Origin: Leptolinea tardivitalis
GTDB taxonomy: Bacteria > Chloroflexota > Anaerolineae > Anaerolineales > Anaerolineaceae
Reading direction: 5' to 3'
NCBI RefSeq assembly: GCF_001050275.1
Contig: NZ_BBYA01000001.1
Span: 62,001-126,000 of the forward strand
DNA length: 64,000 bases
The translations under genes were made by a program, and so were the position numbers. Below, piece after piece: positions 1 through 9,519 of this stretch. The stretch's first letter is position 1; the number at the start of each line of letters is the position of its first letter. Below the pieces are notes generated by a model. The model did no database searches and was not told where the DNA came from. It saw nothing but the letters and a program-made list of their open reading frames with translations.

Positions 1-236
1 GAACCCGGACCGGTTATCTTGGGACGTGATTCGAGGTCTTTCTTGATATCTGCAATCAGACCGGCTGTGCTGCCGGATATCTTGGTCACCAGAGCTGGTA
101 CTACGCCATCGGATTGTTCGAGCAGGGCTAGCAATAAATGCGCCGGTTCAATAGTCTGGTGATTTAAGTCACTGGCCAGAGTCTGGGCGTGTAAAACAGC
201 TTCCTGTGCTTTTTGGGTGTACTTATCGAGGTTCAT
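1..236 (-). CDS. clpB: ATP-dependent chaperone ClpB, N-terminal fragment (cut by window edge)
   Basis: Only the first 78 or so codons are in the window; the gene runs off the left edge. The translation begins MNLDKYTQKAQEAVLHAQ and continues with the Clp N-terminal repeat pattern (a helix with HAQ, then the IEPAHLLLALLEQ segment), which is typical of the ClpB/Hsp104 substrate-binding N-domain. ClpB is a hexameric AAA+ disaggregase that works with DnaK in the cytoplasm. The ATG at 236 is preceded by a purine-rich GGGAG-type ribosome site. Both ATPase domains lie outside the window, so ClpB rather than ClpA or ClpC is chosen on the N-terminal wording alone. Confidence 0.85.
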   Translation of the reverse strand, partial: MNLDKYTQKAQEAVLHAQTLASDLNHQTIEPAHLLLALLEQSDGVVPALVTKISGSTAGLIADIKKDLESRPKITGPG

Positions 237-383
237 AAGGGAATCTCCCTTCCTGTATTTATTTCACAGAGAGGTTAATCTTTGAGTATTGGATTAATGT
301 CAGAGTTTTATTAGTTTTATATCAAATCCGGTTTTCACGCTCTTATCTTTTGAGAGAGAAGTATCATTTGACAGTGGCGAATG

Positions 384-413
384 TTTACAGGTTTCGCCGG
401 AATTTGCTACAAT
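384..413 (+). promoter_or_regulatory. Probable promoter of the glycerophosphodiesterase gene
   Basis: TTTACA at 384-389 and TACAAT at 408-413 are separated by 18 bases. The -10 is preceded by TGC, giving an extended -10 (TGCTACAAT). The start codon at 445 lies about 30 bases downstream with a GAGG ribosome site between. Confidence 0.4.
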
Positions 414-444
414 ATTAAAAAATACATTAAAAGATGAGGTTGGC

Positions 445-1275
445 ATGTCTACACGGCCTAGAATCCTGAATATTGCACATCGCGGGGCCCGATCACTGGC
501 ACCGGAAAATACCCTGGCGGCAGCACGAAAAGCATTCCACATAGGTGCAGATCTATGGGAATGTGATGTTACTCTGACATCAGACGGCGTTCCGGTAATA
601 CTGCACGATGATAATCTGAAACGAACATCGAACGCCGCATCGGTCTATCCGAATCGGAAACCCTGGAAGGTGCAGTCATTTTCGTTGGAAGAGCTGAAAC
701 GATTGGATTTCGGCTCGTGGTTTATCACCACCGATCCTTTTAAACAAATCAAGCTGGGTAATATCCAACCGGACGAATTGCAGAAATTTGTTGGTGAACC
801 GATACTCACGCTGGAAGAAGCGCTGAGTTTTACCAGAGAAAATGACTGGCAGATCAATGTAGAGATCAAAGATCTGCAGGGGACACCGGGGGATGCCACT
901 GTTGTAGAGAAGGTTCTGGCTTGCGTTCAAAACCTTCAAATGGAGGAGCGGGTTTGGCTGTCTTCTTTCAACCACCTGTACATTTCGAAGATCAAGAAAC
1001 TGGTTCCAGCCATCCGTACCGGTGCCCTGGTGGAATGGTTGGATTTAAATCCTCTGGCACGGTTACACCAGACCGGTGCACAATCGTACAATCCTGGAAT
1101 TCGCCTGGCAAATCCGCGGGTGGTGCGCAGTATTCGTGAACAGGGTTTTGATGTGTTTGTCTGGACGGTCAATAAAGAGGCTTCTATGCGTAAATTGATC
1201 AAAGCCGGAGTCAGTGGGATTTTCACCGATTTTCCGCAGGTATTAAAATCTGTTCTTGATAGTTATTCCCATTGA
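445..1275 (+). CDS. Glycerophosphodiester phosphodiesterase (GDPD family)
   Basis: A 276-residue protein of the usual length for bacterial GDPD enzymes, which hydrolyse glycerophosphodiesters to sn-glycerol 3-phosphate and an alcohol. The family signature is clear: His12-Arg13-Gly in IAHRGA, Pro-Glu-Asn-Thr at 20-23, the acidic pair in WECDV (39-41), and the catalytic His-Asp in ILHDDNLKRT (54-55). A further metal-binding Glu lies in NVEIKD, and the C-terminal VWTVN and GIFTDFP strands are those of the GDPD TIM barrel. No signal peptide is visible, so it is probably cytoplasmic and acts in phospholipid turnover. The ATG at 445 follows GATGAGG. The gene is monocistronic and ends before a bidirectional terminator. 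Confidence 0.9.
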   Translation: MSTRPRILNIAHRGARSLAPENTLAAARKAFHIGADLWECDVTLTSDGVPVILHDDNLKRTSNAASVYPNRKPWKVQSFSLEELKRLDFGSWFITTDPFKQIKLGNIQPDELQKFVGEPILTLEEALSFTRENDWQINVEIKDLQGTPGDATVVEKVLACVQNLQMEERVWLSSFNHLYISKIKKLVPAIRTGALVEWLDLNPLARLHQTGAQSYNPGIRLANPRVVRSIREQGFDVFVWTVNKEASMRKLIKAGVSGIFTDFPQVLKSVLDSYSH

Positions 1276-1342
1276 ATCAGATTTCAATATCGTATTAAAT
1301 ATGCAATTTCTATGTGAGTATTCATATCATAATGTGTAAATC

Positions 1343-1377
1343 AAAAAAACAGGGAAAATAGAAATCCCTGTTTTTTT
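1343..1377. terminator. Bidirectional rho-independent terminator
   Basis: AAAAAAACAGGGA at 1343-1355 pairs with TCCCTGTTTTTTT at 1365-1377. The A and T tracts on both sides serve the GDPD gene from the left and the convergent VOC gene from the right. Confidence 0.8.
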
Positions 1378-1463
1378 CTATCTTATTATGAATCACTCCT
1401 GACTGATACCTTCAGATGAGGTATGCCGTGATGATGTACCTTATCCCCAGCTAATGTGCGTCT

Positions 1464-1973
1464 TTATTCTTCCGGAGGATAAACCTTCTCCGGTTTGACA
1501 CGACCTTTCGGACGCTCAATCAGTTCGAGAGTAATGCCCAGATATTTCTCGGTATCCAGATAGGCGTAATGACCGTCGCCATCTAGACCGAACCCGGAAC
1601 CATCCATAGTCATGGGTAGGCCGGCTTCCTCAGCCTGTTTCAGGGCAGCCTGCATATCATCAACGAGCAAGCCAAAATGATGCACACCATAACCATGCTC
1701 ACGGATGAAATCGGCATATACAGATTCGCCTTCCAGCGGCTCAATCAACTCGATGCGGGTGGGGCCAAAATACGAAAGGGCAATCCTTGAGGCATAGTTC
1801 GCCGGTTTTCCCATATAAGTCATATTTTTCACAAACGGTTTCTTATACGTATAGAACTGCCAAGGGCCGATACCGAACAACTTATAATACATTTCGACCA
1901 CCGGCTCCAGTTTAGGAACCAGAATGCAAACCTGGGAAACGCCATTCTGTAAAAACGGTAAAGGTGTATTCAT
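1464..1973 (-). CDS. VOC (glyoxalase/bleomycin-resistance) superfamily protein
   Basis: A 169-residue protein with two beta-alpha-beta-beta-beta units, as in methylmalonyl-CoA epimerase and glyoxalase-fold proteins. The first unit starts GVSQVCILVPKLE, where the usual metal-binding His is replaced by Gln. The second unit has HHFGLLVDD with a His, and Glu residues in RIELIEP and LELIERP could complete a metal site. The aromatic-rich GPWQFYTYKKP segment resembles uncharacterised VOC proteins found beside lactonase or epimerase genes. The substrate cannot be told, and the neighbours give no help. The ATG at 1973 has a strong GAGGAAG ribosome site. Confidence 0.75.
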   Translation of the reverse strand: MNTPLPFLQNGVSQVCILVPKLEPVVEMYYKLFGIGPWQFYTYKKPFVKNMTYMGKPANYASRIALSYFGPTRIELIEPLEGESVYADFIREHGYGVHHFGLLVDDMQAALKQAEEAGLPMTMDGSGFGLDGDGHYAYLDTEKYLGITLELIERPKGRVKPEKVYPPEE

Positions 1974-2000
1974 TCTTCCTCACAAGTAAATGATGCAAAA

Positions 2001-2009
2001 ATTATAGCA
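2001..2009 (-). promoter_or_regulatory. Extended -10 promoter of the VOC gene
   Basis: Read on the minus strand, positions 2009-2001 spell TGCTATAAT, a consensus extended -10. The start codon at 1973 follows after a leader of about 20 bases that carries the GAGGAAG ribosome site. No convincing -35 was seen, as is usual for extended -10 promoters. Confidence 0.5.
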
Positions 2010-2080
2010 TCTGGCTGAAGCGAATTTTTATTTTTATCCTGCTGGTAAAATATTACCTATCTCCGATAGATGGATGTCCA

Positions 2081-4147
2081 TTGAAAAAATACCTGCTCGC
2101 CCATCGTTTTGAATTGATCGTTGTTGTGCTGGTTCTGGCATCATCCTTCTATGTGGCTTTTGCCCCGGCAAACAACCTGATGAATTGGTACAGTACAGAT
2201 GATGCTTTTTATTATTTTAAAACCGCGCAAAATGTATCAGAAGGATACGGACTAACTTTTGACAGGATCGGGCGTTCCAGCGGCTTCCATCCATTATGGA
2301 TGTTGGTCTGCATACCTGTTTTTGCCCTGGCCCGGTTTGATCTGATGCTTCCCCTGCGGGTACTTGTTCTGGTAGCTGGCGTATTCAATGCCGGAACGGG
2401 GATTCTGCTTTATCGGATGACCAGGCGGGTGATCAGTGAACCGGCCGCCATCGTCACATCCTTCCTCTGGCTTTTAACACCCAGCATACAGGGAGTCACC
2501 TCACGACTGGGGATGGAAAGCACAATCAGTGCGTTTTTCATTGTCTTTCTGTTCCATGAAGTATCTGGATTTCAAGCAAATCAAAATACCTGGCAGGGAA
2601 GGTTGAAAGAAGTTCTACCTGTGGGCCTTGTGGCTGCGTTGACCATTCTCAGCCGCCTGGATAACATTTTTCTGGTGGGGATGGCGGGTATCTGGTTGGT
2701 GTTTCGCCGAAACCGGCTGAACGGGCTTTTACTGGCGGACATGGCTTTCTTCTATATAGCACCGATTGTCTCCGCGTTCTGGCGGTTAAAGCCCGGGGCT
2801 GATTATTACATGTACACCACAGCTGTCTATGTTCTTGTGGGGGTTTCTTTAATTATGAAACCCGTATTGTTTGAGTTGAGCGGGGTCTACCGCGCCCGGT
2901 CACAAAATTCCTGGCTTAGATTGGCTGTTCGCATACTGGTCAGCCTGGTGGTGACTGATGGTCTGGCATTCGGTCTGCTCACTGGCATGACGGCGATTGG
3001 GATCATCCCCGGATTTCCACGCTCAATTCCAATTGCAGACCTGGTCATCTCGGCGGTGATTATGCTGGTGATGCATGGTATTGACTGGTTTACCCATGGG
3101 AAAAAAGAGACCACAAACGATTCTGTGTCGCTGCGAACATGGAATTCATGGCTGCCTGAAGGATTGGGATATGCCTTACCAATTGCCGTTCTGATGGGCT
3201 TTTATTTTTGCTTCAATTATTTCTACTTTGGAACGCCGTCACCGGTTAGCGGCCAGATTAAACAATGGTGGGGTTCACTTCCGAACACGGTTTATGGCCG
3301 CCCTAATGAAGTTTGGGAAGGGCTTTTAGGTTTTCCGGAGAAGGAACGGGGGCCGTGGAATCCTCTGCTGTCATTGATCAATACCCGAATTGAGGATGCC
3401 GCCGAAGCAGCCGGAAAGACGGTTTTTGACGATCCCTTCCAGACACAAATGATTTTCCAGTGGACTCTCTTCTGCCTGGGTGCAGGATTGCTGATATATG
3501 TTTATCGAAGAAAAGTCCTTGCCAGTCTGTCAGCGCTGGTTATTCCGGCTTCCTTTGCCGGAGCGATGTGTCAGATTGTTTCGTATATGGGTACAAGCTA
3601 TGTGAACACTCGTCCCTGGTATTGGGTTCAGGAGATGGTTTTGCTCGTCCTTCTGGGAGGTATACTGTTTGAAGCCGGGTTGACTGTCTTTTCCCGTCTG
3701 CATATGCCGGGGAATATCCAACAAACAATTGTGGTATTCTTTTCGTTGTTCCTGGTTTATATCTATGCCGCAGATTTAATCAGTTTCGTACCATATTATG
3801 TAAAACCGGGAAGGGAAAATTTATACCTGGCCGGTGTTGTGGCGTTGGAAAAAGAAACCCCGAAAGGTGCAAAGATTGGGTCAACGGGCGGTGGTGTGAT
3901 AGCCTATTTTATCAAGGACCGCACCATCATCAATCTGGACGGCTTAATGAATTCGACCTATTACTTCCACCTTTTAAAACAGGGTAAAGCCAATCAATAT
4001 ATGGATGAAATTGGCATGCAATATCTACACGGCAACAAGTATATGATCACCAATTCCGATCCCTATATGGGATTGTTCAAAAACCGGGTGGAATTCATCA
4101 AAGATGTGTGGGGATCCGGTTTATACCGGTACCTTCCGGGCAAGTGA
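2081..4147 (+). CDS. Large polytopic membrane protein, GT-C glycosyltransferase-like
   Basis: A 688-residue membrane protein with roughly a dozen hydrophobic segments and a C-terminal soluble part of about 120 residues. After the first membrane segment comes STDDAFYYFKTAQNVSEGYG, an acidic first loop. This is the layout of GT-C enzymes (PMT, ArnT, ALG families), in which an Asp in the first external loop takes part in transfer from a polyprenyl-phosphate sugar. The acceptor and sugar are unknown. The start is an apparent TTG at 2081 with a weak GGATG upstream; no in-frame ATG lies close. The gene stands alone, about 26 kb from the main polysaccharide locus, between the VOC gene and enolase. 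Confidence 0.7.
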   Translation: MKKYLLAHRFELIVVVLVLASSFYVAFAPANNLMNWYSTDDAFYYFKTAQNVSEGYGLTFDRIGRSSGFHPLWMLVCIPVFALARFDLMLPLRVLVLVAGVFNAGTGILLYRMTRRVISEPAAIVTSFLWLLTPSIQGVTSRLGMESTISAFFIVFLFHEVSGFQANQNTWQGRLKEVLPVGLVAALTILSRLDNIFLVGMAGIWLVFRRNRLNGLLLADMAFFYIAPIVSAFWRLKPGADYYMYTTAVYVLVGVSLIMKPVLFELSGVYRARSQNSWLRLAVRILVSLVVTDGLAFGLLTGMTAIGIIPGFPRSIPIADLVISAVIMLVMHGIDWFTHGKKETTNDSVSLRTWNSWLPEGLGYALPIAVLMGFYFCFNYFYFGTPSPVSGQIKQWWGSLPNTVYGRPNEVWEGLLGFPEKERGPWNPLLSLINTRIEDAAEAAGKTVFDDPFQTQMIFQWTLFCLGAGLLIYVYRRKVLASLSALVIPASFAGAMCQIVSYMGTSYVNTRPWYWVQEMVLLVLLGGILFEAGLTVFSRLHMPGNIQQTIVVFFSLFLVYIYAADLISFVPYYVKPGRENLYLAGVVALEKETPKGAKIGSTGGGVIAYFIKDRTIINLDGLMNSTYYFHLLKQGKANQYMDEIGMQYLHGNKYMITNSDPYMGLFKNRVEFIKDVWGSGLYRYLPGK

Positions 4148-4225
4148 ATTGAATTTGGCTATACTATAAATTGAATTACTGAAAACCCGATAATCTTCCC
4201 AAAAATTGATAAGGATTTGAGGTGA

Positions 4226-5521
<1,296 letters not shown>

Positions 5522-5582
5522 TGCCTGTTTGATCCCAAACTACGATTGTCCAAAAAGACCGTTTCGTTTTCTTCCAGATCTT

Positions 5583-6113
5583 TCACTGGCTGTTTATAAC
5601 TGTCTTTTTAGAATTTATCTCATCCAATACTGCCAGAACGGTTTTGTTTTCCGGTATATCTGACATTGAATTTCCATAATGAATAAACCGGATGATGCCT
5701 TCTAGGTCAATGACGATGACAGCCGGCATACGTCCCAATTTCAGCAGATTGACCTCTTGTTGGTAAATATCTGCGATTTTTGATCCCGGATCGGCCAGTC
5801 CAATCATGGGCATTGCTTCTGATTCCCACAACCTGCGAAATGCGGCTGGTCCATCGGGCCCGATGATGATAATTTCAGCGTTTCTTTTTTGGAATTCTTG
5901 ATAATCAAGGCGCAACTGCGCCAGGTGCCGGCGGCAGAATGGTCAGACAAAACCTCGGTTGAGTACCAGAACAATGTTCTTATGGTCTCGAAAATTCCGC
6001 AATTTAATGGGCGTATTCCGGGTATCGATCAGCTCAAAATCAGGTGCCAGATCACCGATGGCAATTTCTTTATCATGAGTGGAGATTTCGACAGGTTTTA
6101 TTCGAATCGGCAT
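5583..6113 (-). CDS. Peroxiredoxin-like thioredoxin-fold protein, candidate selenoprotein (in-frame UGA at codon 57)
   Basis: From an ATG at 6113 with a very good ribosome site (AGGAGG) the frame encodes 176 residues, interrupted by one TGA at 5945-5943 (codon 57). The frame resumes without shift. Upstream it reads IAIGDLAPDFELIDTRN and NIVLVLNRGFV, and downstream PFCRRHLAQLRLDYQEF. This is the AhpC/TSA-type thioredoxin fold, with a nucleophile expected exactly at the TGA, so the motif would be U-P-F-C in place of C-x-x-C. The C-terminal half (ADPGSKIADIYQQEV, MPAVIVIDLEGIIRFIHYGN) is well preserved, which argues against decay. Two alternative small hairpins follow the UGA (5909-5922, and one formed about 6-27 bases after it), either of which might act as a SECIS. 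The alternatives are a sequencing error or a fresh nonsense mutation. No sel genes lie in the window. The role would be thiol-dependent peroxide or disulfide chemistry. Confidence 0.75.
5909..5922 (-). promoter_or_regulatory. Candidate bacterial SECIS hairpin
   Basis: On the minus strand GGCGC-AGTT-GCGCC forms a five-base-pair perfect stem with a four-base loop that carries GU. The loop G is 27 bases after the UGA, within the spacing range described for bacterial SECIS elements, and lies inside the coding sequence as bacterial SECIS do. The stem is short. A competing hairpin nearer the UGA (CTGC-GCC paired to GGC-GCAG around a GGCACCT loop) is also possible. Confidence 0.45.
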
Positions 6114-6131
6114 ATTTCTATTCCTCCTATG

Positions 6132-6938
6132 TCAATTCTTATTTTCCACGATGGTGAGAAACCTGTCCAATCCCTGTACAATCTGAGCCGTCTGATCTTC
6201 AAGACTGATCTGGGCTGGCCGGTCGCCTTCCTGCTCTCCGTACCAGCCAAATCCGGCATGGTTCCCACCATCAATACGAAGCCACTGAGTTGTGGCGGGG
6301 AAACGGGGCTTCCTGGTTTCCCATTCATCGGACGTAATCAGACCATCTTCAGAGCCAAAAATGGATAAAACCGGTATTGTGCTGTTTACCAGTTCATTGC
6401 CACCGGGGTAGGCAGCCAGAAACGCAATACCCCTGATGTGTGTTGGATTCTTGACCAGGTAACCCGCGGCCATGGATCCGCCCAGCGAATGGCCGGCGAT
6501 CACCCATTGCGGTATTTCTGGATGATCATTGATCACCCAGTCTGCCCGATCTGATCCGAGAACAGCGAGATTTAATGGCATAGGGACGATGGCTGCCGAC
6601 CAGCCTTTTTCAGCCAACTGATGGACCATGGGGGCATACGAACGATAGTCCACCCTGCCGCCGGGGTAGAAGATCAATCCTGTTTTTGCCGTTGAATGCA
6701 TGGGTTGGAAAAACAAGTACCGTCCGCTTGTTACCTGTACCTGATCATCACTTTGCAAATAGGGAAGAGCTGCCGGGAGTGGTCCGACGGGTGACAGGGT
6801 GAACATATAGACTCCGGCCAATACCATGAGCAGCCCCACCGTGTAGGCCAGGAAGACCTGCACGGGATTGACCCTGGGTTTACGCTTCTTTTTACCTAAG
6901 GAAGGTTGGATTGGTGAGATAGGGTCATTCTCTTCCAT
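6132..6938 (-). CDS. Membrane-anchored alpha/beta hydrolase
   Basis: A protein of 268 residues from the preferred ATG at 6938. A basic N-terminus (KKKRKPR, 17-23) leads into one membrane segment (about 26-47), and the rest should face outwards. The hydrolase domain shows the oxyanion-region strand LIFYPGGRVD, the nucleophile elbow GHSLGG with Ser151, a candidate acid in GSEDGLI, and a candidate catalytic His in GGNHAGFGWY. The complete triad supports an active esterase or lipase-like enzyme, but the substrate is not known. An in-frame upstream ATG at 6971 is possible. The one at 6938 has GGAAG at proper spacing and overlaps the end of the UDG gene by 14 bases, which suggests translational coupling. 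Confidence 0.8.
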   Translation of the reverse strand: MEENDPISPIQPSLGKKKRKPRVNPVQVFLAYTVGLLMVLAGVYMFTLSPVGPLPAALPYLQSDDQVQVTSGRYLFFQPMHSTAKTGLIFYPGGRVDYRSYAPMVHQLAEKGWSAAIVPMPLNLAVLGSDRADWVINDHPEIPQWVIAGHSLGGSMAAGYLVKNPTHIRGIAFLAAYPGGNELVNSTIPVLSIFGSEDGLITSDEWETRKPRFPATTQWLRIDGGNHAGFGWYGEQEGDRPAQISLEDQTAQIVQGLDRFLTIVENKN

Positions 6939-7611
6939 TGAGGGCTTCCACGGCTTTCTGCCAGATGGCATCGAACATGGCCGTCGTCAGGCGGCCAGTC
7001 TGGGTGTTTTGGCGGCTGGGATGGTAGGAGGCTAACACCCAGGGAGAACCGTCATCCCAGTGATGGAACACTCCATGCCCGAAGGTGTACTGTGGAGATT
7101 TCTTCCCCAGAAGATTCAATGTTTCCTGAAAGGCGATGGAACCGAGGGCTACAATTCCTTTCAGGTTCGGAAGCAGGTCCATTTCCTGGCGAAGGTACGG
7201 GAGGCAGGCTGCGATTTCTTCTCTGGAGGGTTTGTTATCAGGCGGTGCGCACCGACAAACAGCGGTGATAAATACACCATGCAAAACAAGGGCATCATTT
7301 CGATCAACCGCAGTCGGCTGACTGGCCAACCCGGCGCGGTACAGGGCGGGGTATAAAAAATCACCGGAGGCATCCCCGGTGAACATCCGACCGGTTCGAT
7401 TGGAACCGTGTGCTCCAGGTGCCAGTCCTATGATCATTATTCTGGCTGAGGGGTCGCCAAATCCGGGAACCGGCCTGCCCCAGTATTCCTGGTCACGGTA
7501 GGCACGGCGTTTTACGCGGGACACCTGTTCGCGCCAGGCCACCAGACGCGGACATTGGCGGCATGTTTGAATATTAACCTCCAGTTTTTGAATATCCAGG
7601 GATTCTGACAT
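6925..7611 (-). CDS. Type 5 uracil-DNA glycosylase (UDGb-like, 4Fe-4S)
   Basis: A 228-residue uracil-DNA glycosylase superfamily protein. It removes uracil or other deaminated bases from DNA as the first step of base-excision repair. The first catalytic motif is GLAPGAHGSNRTG (62-74), with Ala where the classical enzymes have a polar residue, as in type 5 (UDGb) enzymes. The second motif is SYHPSRQNTQTGR (195-207). Four cysteines, Cys17, Cys20, Cys121 and Cys136, have the C-x2-C ... C-x14-C spacing of the iron-sulfur cluster ligands. It shares a transcript with the downstream hydrolase. Confidence 0.9.
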   Translation of the reverse strand: MSESLDIQKLEVNIQTCRQCPRLVAWREQVSRVKRRAYRDQEYWGRPVPGFGDPSARIMIIGLAPGAHGSNRTGRMFTGDASGDFLYPALYRAGLASQPTAVDRNDALVLHGVFITAVCRCAPPDNKPSREEIAACLPYLRQEMDLLPNLKGIVALGSIAFQETLNLLGKKSPQYTFGHGVFHHWDDGSPWVLASYHPSRQNTQTGRLTTAMFDAIWQKAVEALNGRE

Positions 7612-7632
7612 GTTTAAATCATACTCTGTCTG

Positions 7633-8478
7633 TTAGATAGTAATCAAACCAACAGCGGCCAGACAGGTAACCACACCCAACCATTGTCTCCGGCTGACGA
7701 CTTCTTTGAGGACAATGGTGGTGATGATCACAGTCACTGCCGGGCCAAGCGATGATAAAACGGCTGCCACATCCAACCGGGTATATTGTCGGGCCAGCAC
7801 ATAAAACAGGTTTCCGCCCACATCCAGAATTCCACAGATAACTGCTGATGGATTGGAGGTCAGGCCGGGCAGTGGTTGTCGGTTGATCCATACCAGAACA
7901 AGACCGGTGATAAAGGCGACTGTACGGGCAATAACCAGCGGGGTAAATACTTTCCCGTGCTCCACATTACCGAGCAGGATCAGCCACCCGGCAAAACCAA
8001 TCCCGGCCAGGACGGAAAGGGAAAATCCATCCTTGCCGGATGGATGAGAGGACTCTCCGCTGGATACCAGCCAGATCCCCAGAATGGCCAGAATAAAACC
8101 GGCCAGTTTTATCTGGGAAGGGATCCCTTCAAGTATGGTGCTGAATAAAACCGGTAAAGCTGTGCCAATGACGGAAGCTGTGGGGGCCACTACGGCAGCA
8201 TTCCCTATTGCCAGTGACCGGTAAAACGCGGCAATCCCCAATGCGCCGCTCAAACCGCCCAGAATGGAAAAGATGATCCCGCGGGTGGAAGGGAACGATT
8301 CCCGGAAGATCAGTGCCGTGATGGCCATAAATACCAGTCCGGAAAAAGCTGAGAGCGCCAGCACCTGATACTGGCTCTGTTTGCGTGAGGCATACCCGCC
8401 GGCAAAGTCACCGCTGCCCCAGACAAGGGCAGAAAGAAGTCCAAAAAGAATGCCGAGGAATGATGATGACATGGTCAT
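7633..8478 (-). CDS. EamA/DMT-family transporter
   Basis: A 281-residue protein with about ten hydrophobic segments arranged as two EamA repeats (roughly 1-140 and 150-281). It has the family's typical ALVWGSGDFAGGYASRK start and a conserved VAPTASVIGTALPVL segment in the first repeat. Drug/metabolite-superfamily exporters of this kind move small metabolites across the inner membrane; the substrate cannot be read from sequence. The start may be 8478 or the second Met at 8472. It is divergent from the restriction-modification island, with 90 bases between. Confidence 0.85.
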   Translation of the reverse strand: MTMSSSFLGILFGLLSALVWGSGDFAGGYASRKQSQYQVLALSAFSGLVFMAITALIFRESFPSTRGIIFSILGGLSGALGIAAFYRSLAIGNAAVVAPTASVIGTALPVLFSTILEGIPSQIKLAGFILAILGIWLVSSGESSHPSGKDGFSLSVLAGIGFAGWLILLGNVEHGKVFTPLVIARTVAFITGLVLVWINRQPLPGLTSNPSAVICGILDVGGNLFYVLARQYTRLDVAAVLSSLGPAVTVIITTIVLKEVVSRRQWLGVVTCLAAVGLITI

Positions 8479-8533
8479 GAATTCTCTATTGAAAAATTTG
8501 TACTAAATGATAACCTACTTCTTCATTGTTTTC

Positions 8534-8561
8534 TTGACAATATAATGCTTTCGAGGATAAT
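8534..8561 (+). promoter_or_regulatory. Strong promoter of the methyltransferase gene
   Basis: TTGACA at 8534-8539 and GATAAT at 8556-8561 are 16 bases apart. The expected transcript start is at about 8568, next to the ATG at 8569, so the message may be leaderless. This also argues against using the upstream ATG at 8545, which lies inside the promoter. Confidence 0.6.
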
Positions 8562-8568
8562 AAAACAT

Positions 8569-9519
8569 ATGTTTGATAATATAAAGATATCTGATCACTT
8601 TTCGGCAACCGAGAAAATTGTAGTTTATCCAGGAAATTGTCTGGATTTACTCACTCAAATTCCGGATGATACATTTCAGCTTGTTGTAACTTCACCACCT
8701 TATAATCTGGGGAAAGAATACGAAACTAAATTACATATTGATGATTACCTTCACCAACAAGCTGAAGTGATAAAAGAATGCGTTCGGTGTCTTTCACCAT
8801 TTGGAAGTATTGCATGGCAGGTTGGTAATTATGTTGATAAAGGGGCTATTATCCCATTAGATTCAATTTTGTACCCAATTTTTTCTGACCTTGGACTAAA
8901 AATGCGCAATAGAATAATTTGGCATTTTGAACATGGGTTGCATTGCAGTAAGAGATTTTCTGGTAGATATGAAACAATCATTTGGTTTACAAAATCAGAT
9001 GATTATATTTTCAACTTGGATCCTGTAAGGGTACCCCAAAAGTATCCTGGGAAGAAATATTTCAAAGGGCCAAAAGCAGGTCAATATTCAAGCAATCCAT
9101 TAGGTAAAAACCCCGGGGATTTATGGATTATTCCCAACGTAAAAAGTAACCATGTTGAAAAAACTGAACATCCCTGTCAATATCCGGTAGAGTTAATTGA
9201 AAGACTTGTTTTATCATTGACCAATGAAGGTGATTGGGTTTTTGATCCATTTCTTGGTGTGGGATCATCCATTATTGCTGCTTTAAGGCACAATAGACGT
9301 GGTATAGGAGCAGAGGTATATCCAAAATATATTGATATAGCCCGGGATAGGATTATGGGTGAACTTAATGGGACATTGAAGACCCGTCCGATGAACAAAC
9401 CGGTTTATGATCCAATTGAGGCTGGGAATAGCCTTACTATAGCACCATGGATTAAAGATAAAAATCAAATGGTACTCTTAGAAAAACCAACAAAAAATCA
9501 ACAATACGGGGAAAAATGA
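8569..9519 (+). CDS. Type II DNA methyltransferase, beta-class (probably N4-cytosine)
   Basis: A protein of 316 residues from the ATG at 8569. It transfers a methyl group from SAM to DNA to protect the host from the adjacent endonuclease. Motif IV is TSPPYNLGKEY (from residue 41), the S-P-P-Y form common in N4-cytosine enzymes. The SAM-binding motif I, DPFLGVGSSIIAA, comes near the C-terminus, so the motif order is that of the beta class. The gene overlaps the endonuclease gene by four bases (ATGA). It is markedly more AT-rich than the queA, eno and pyrG regions around it, which suggests transfer. The target sequence is inferred from the partner (RGATCY or AGATCT). Confidence 0.9.
   Translation: MFDNIKISDHFSATEKIVVYPGNCLDLLTQIPDDTFQLVVTSPPYNLGKEYETKLHIDDYLHQQAEVIKECVRCLSPFGSIAWQVGNYVDKGAIIPLDSILYPIFSDLGLKMRNRIIWHFEHGLHCSKRFSGRYETIIWFTKSDDYIFNLDPVRVPQKYPGKKYFKGPKAGQYSSNPLGKNPGDLWIIPNVKSNHVEKTEHPCQYPVELIERLVLSLTNEGDWVFDPFLGVGSSIIAALRHNRRGIGAEVYPKYIDIARDRIMGELNGTLKTRPMNKPVYDPIEAGNSLTIAPWIKDKNQMVLLEKPTKNQQYGEK

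Noticed and set aside
5583-5915. A separate 110-residue protein starting at a TTG at 5915
   Set aside because: It lacks the N-terminal half of the thioredoxin fold and has no ribosome site. The upstream frame, in phase across the UGA, supplies exactly the missing part.
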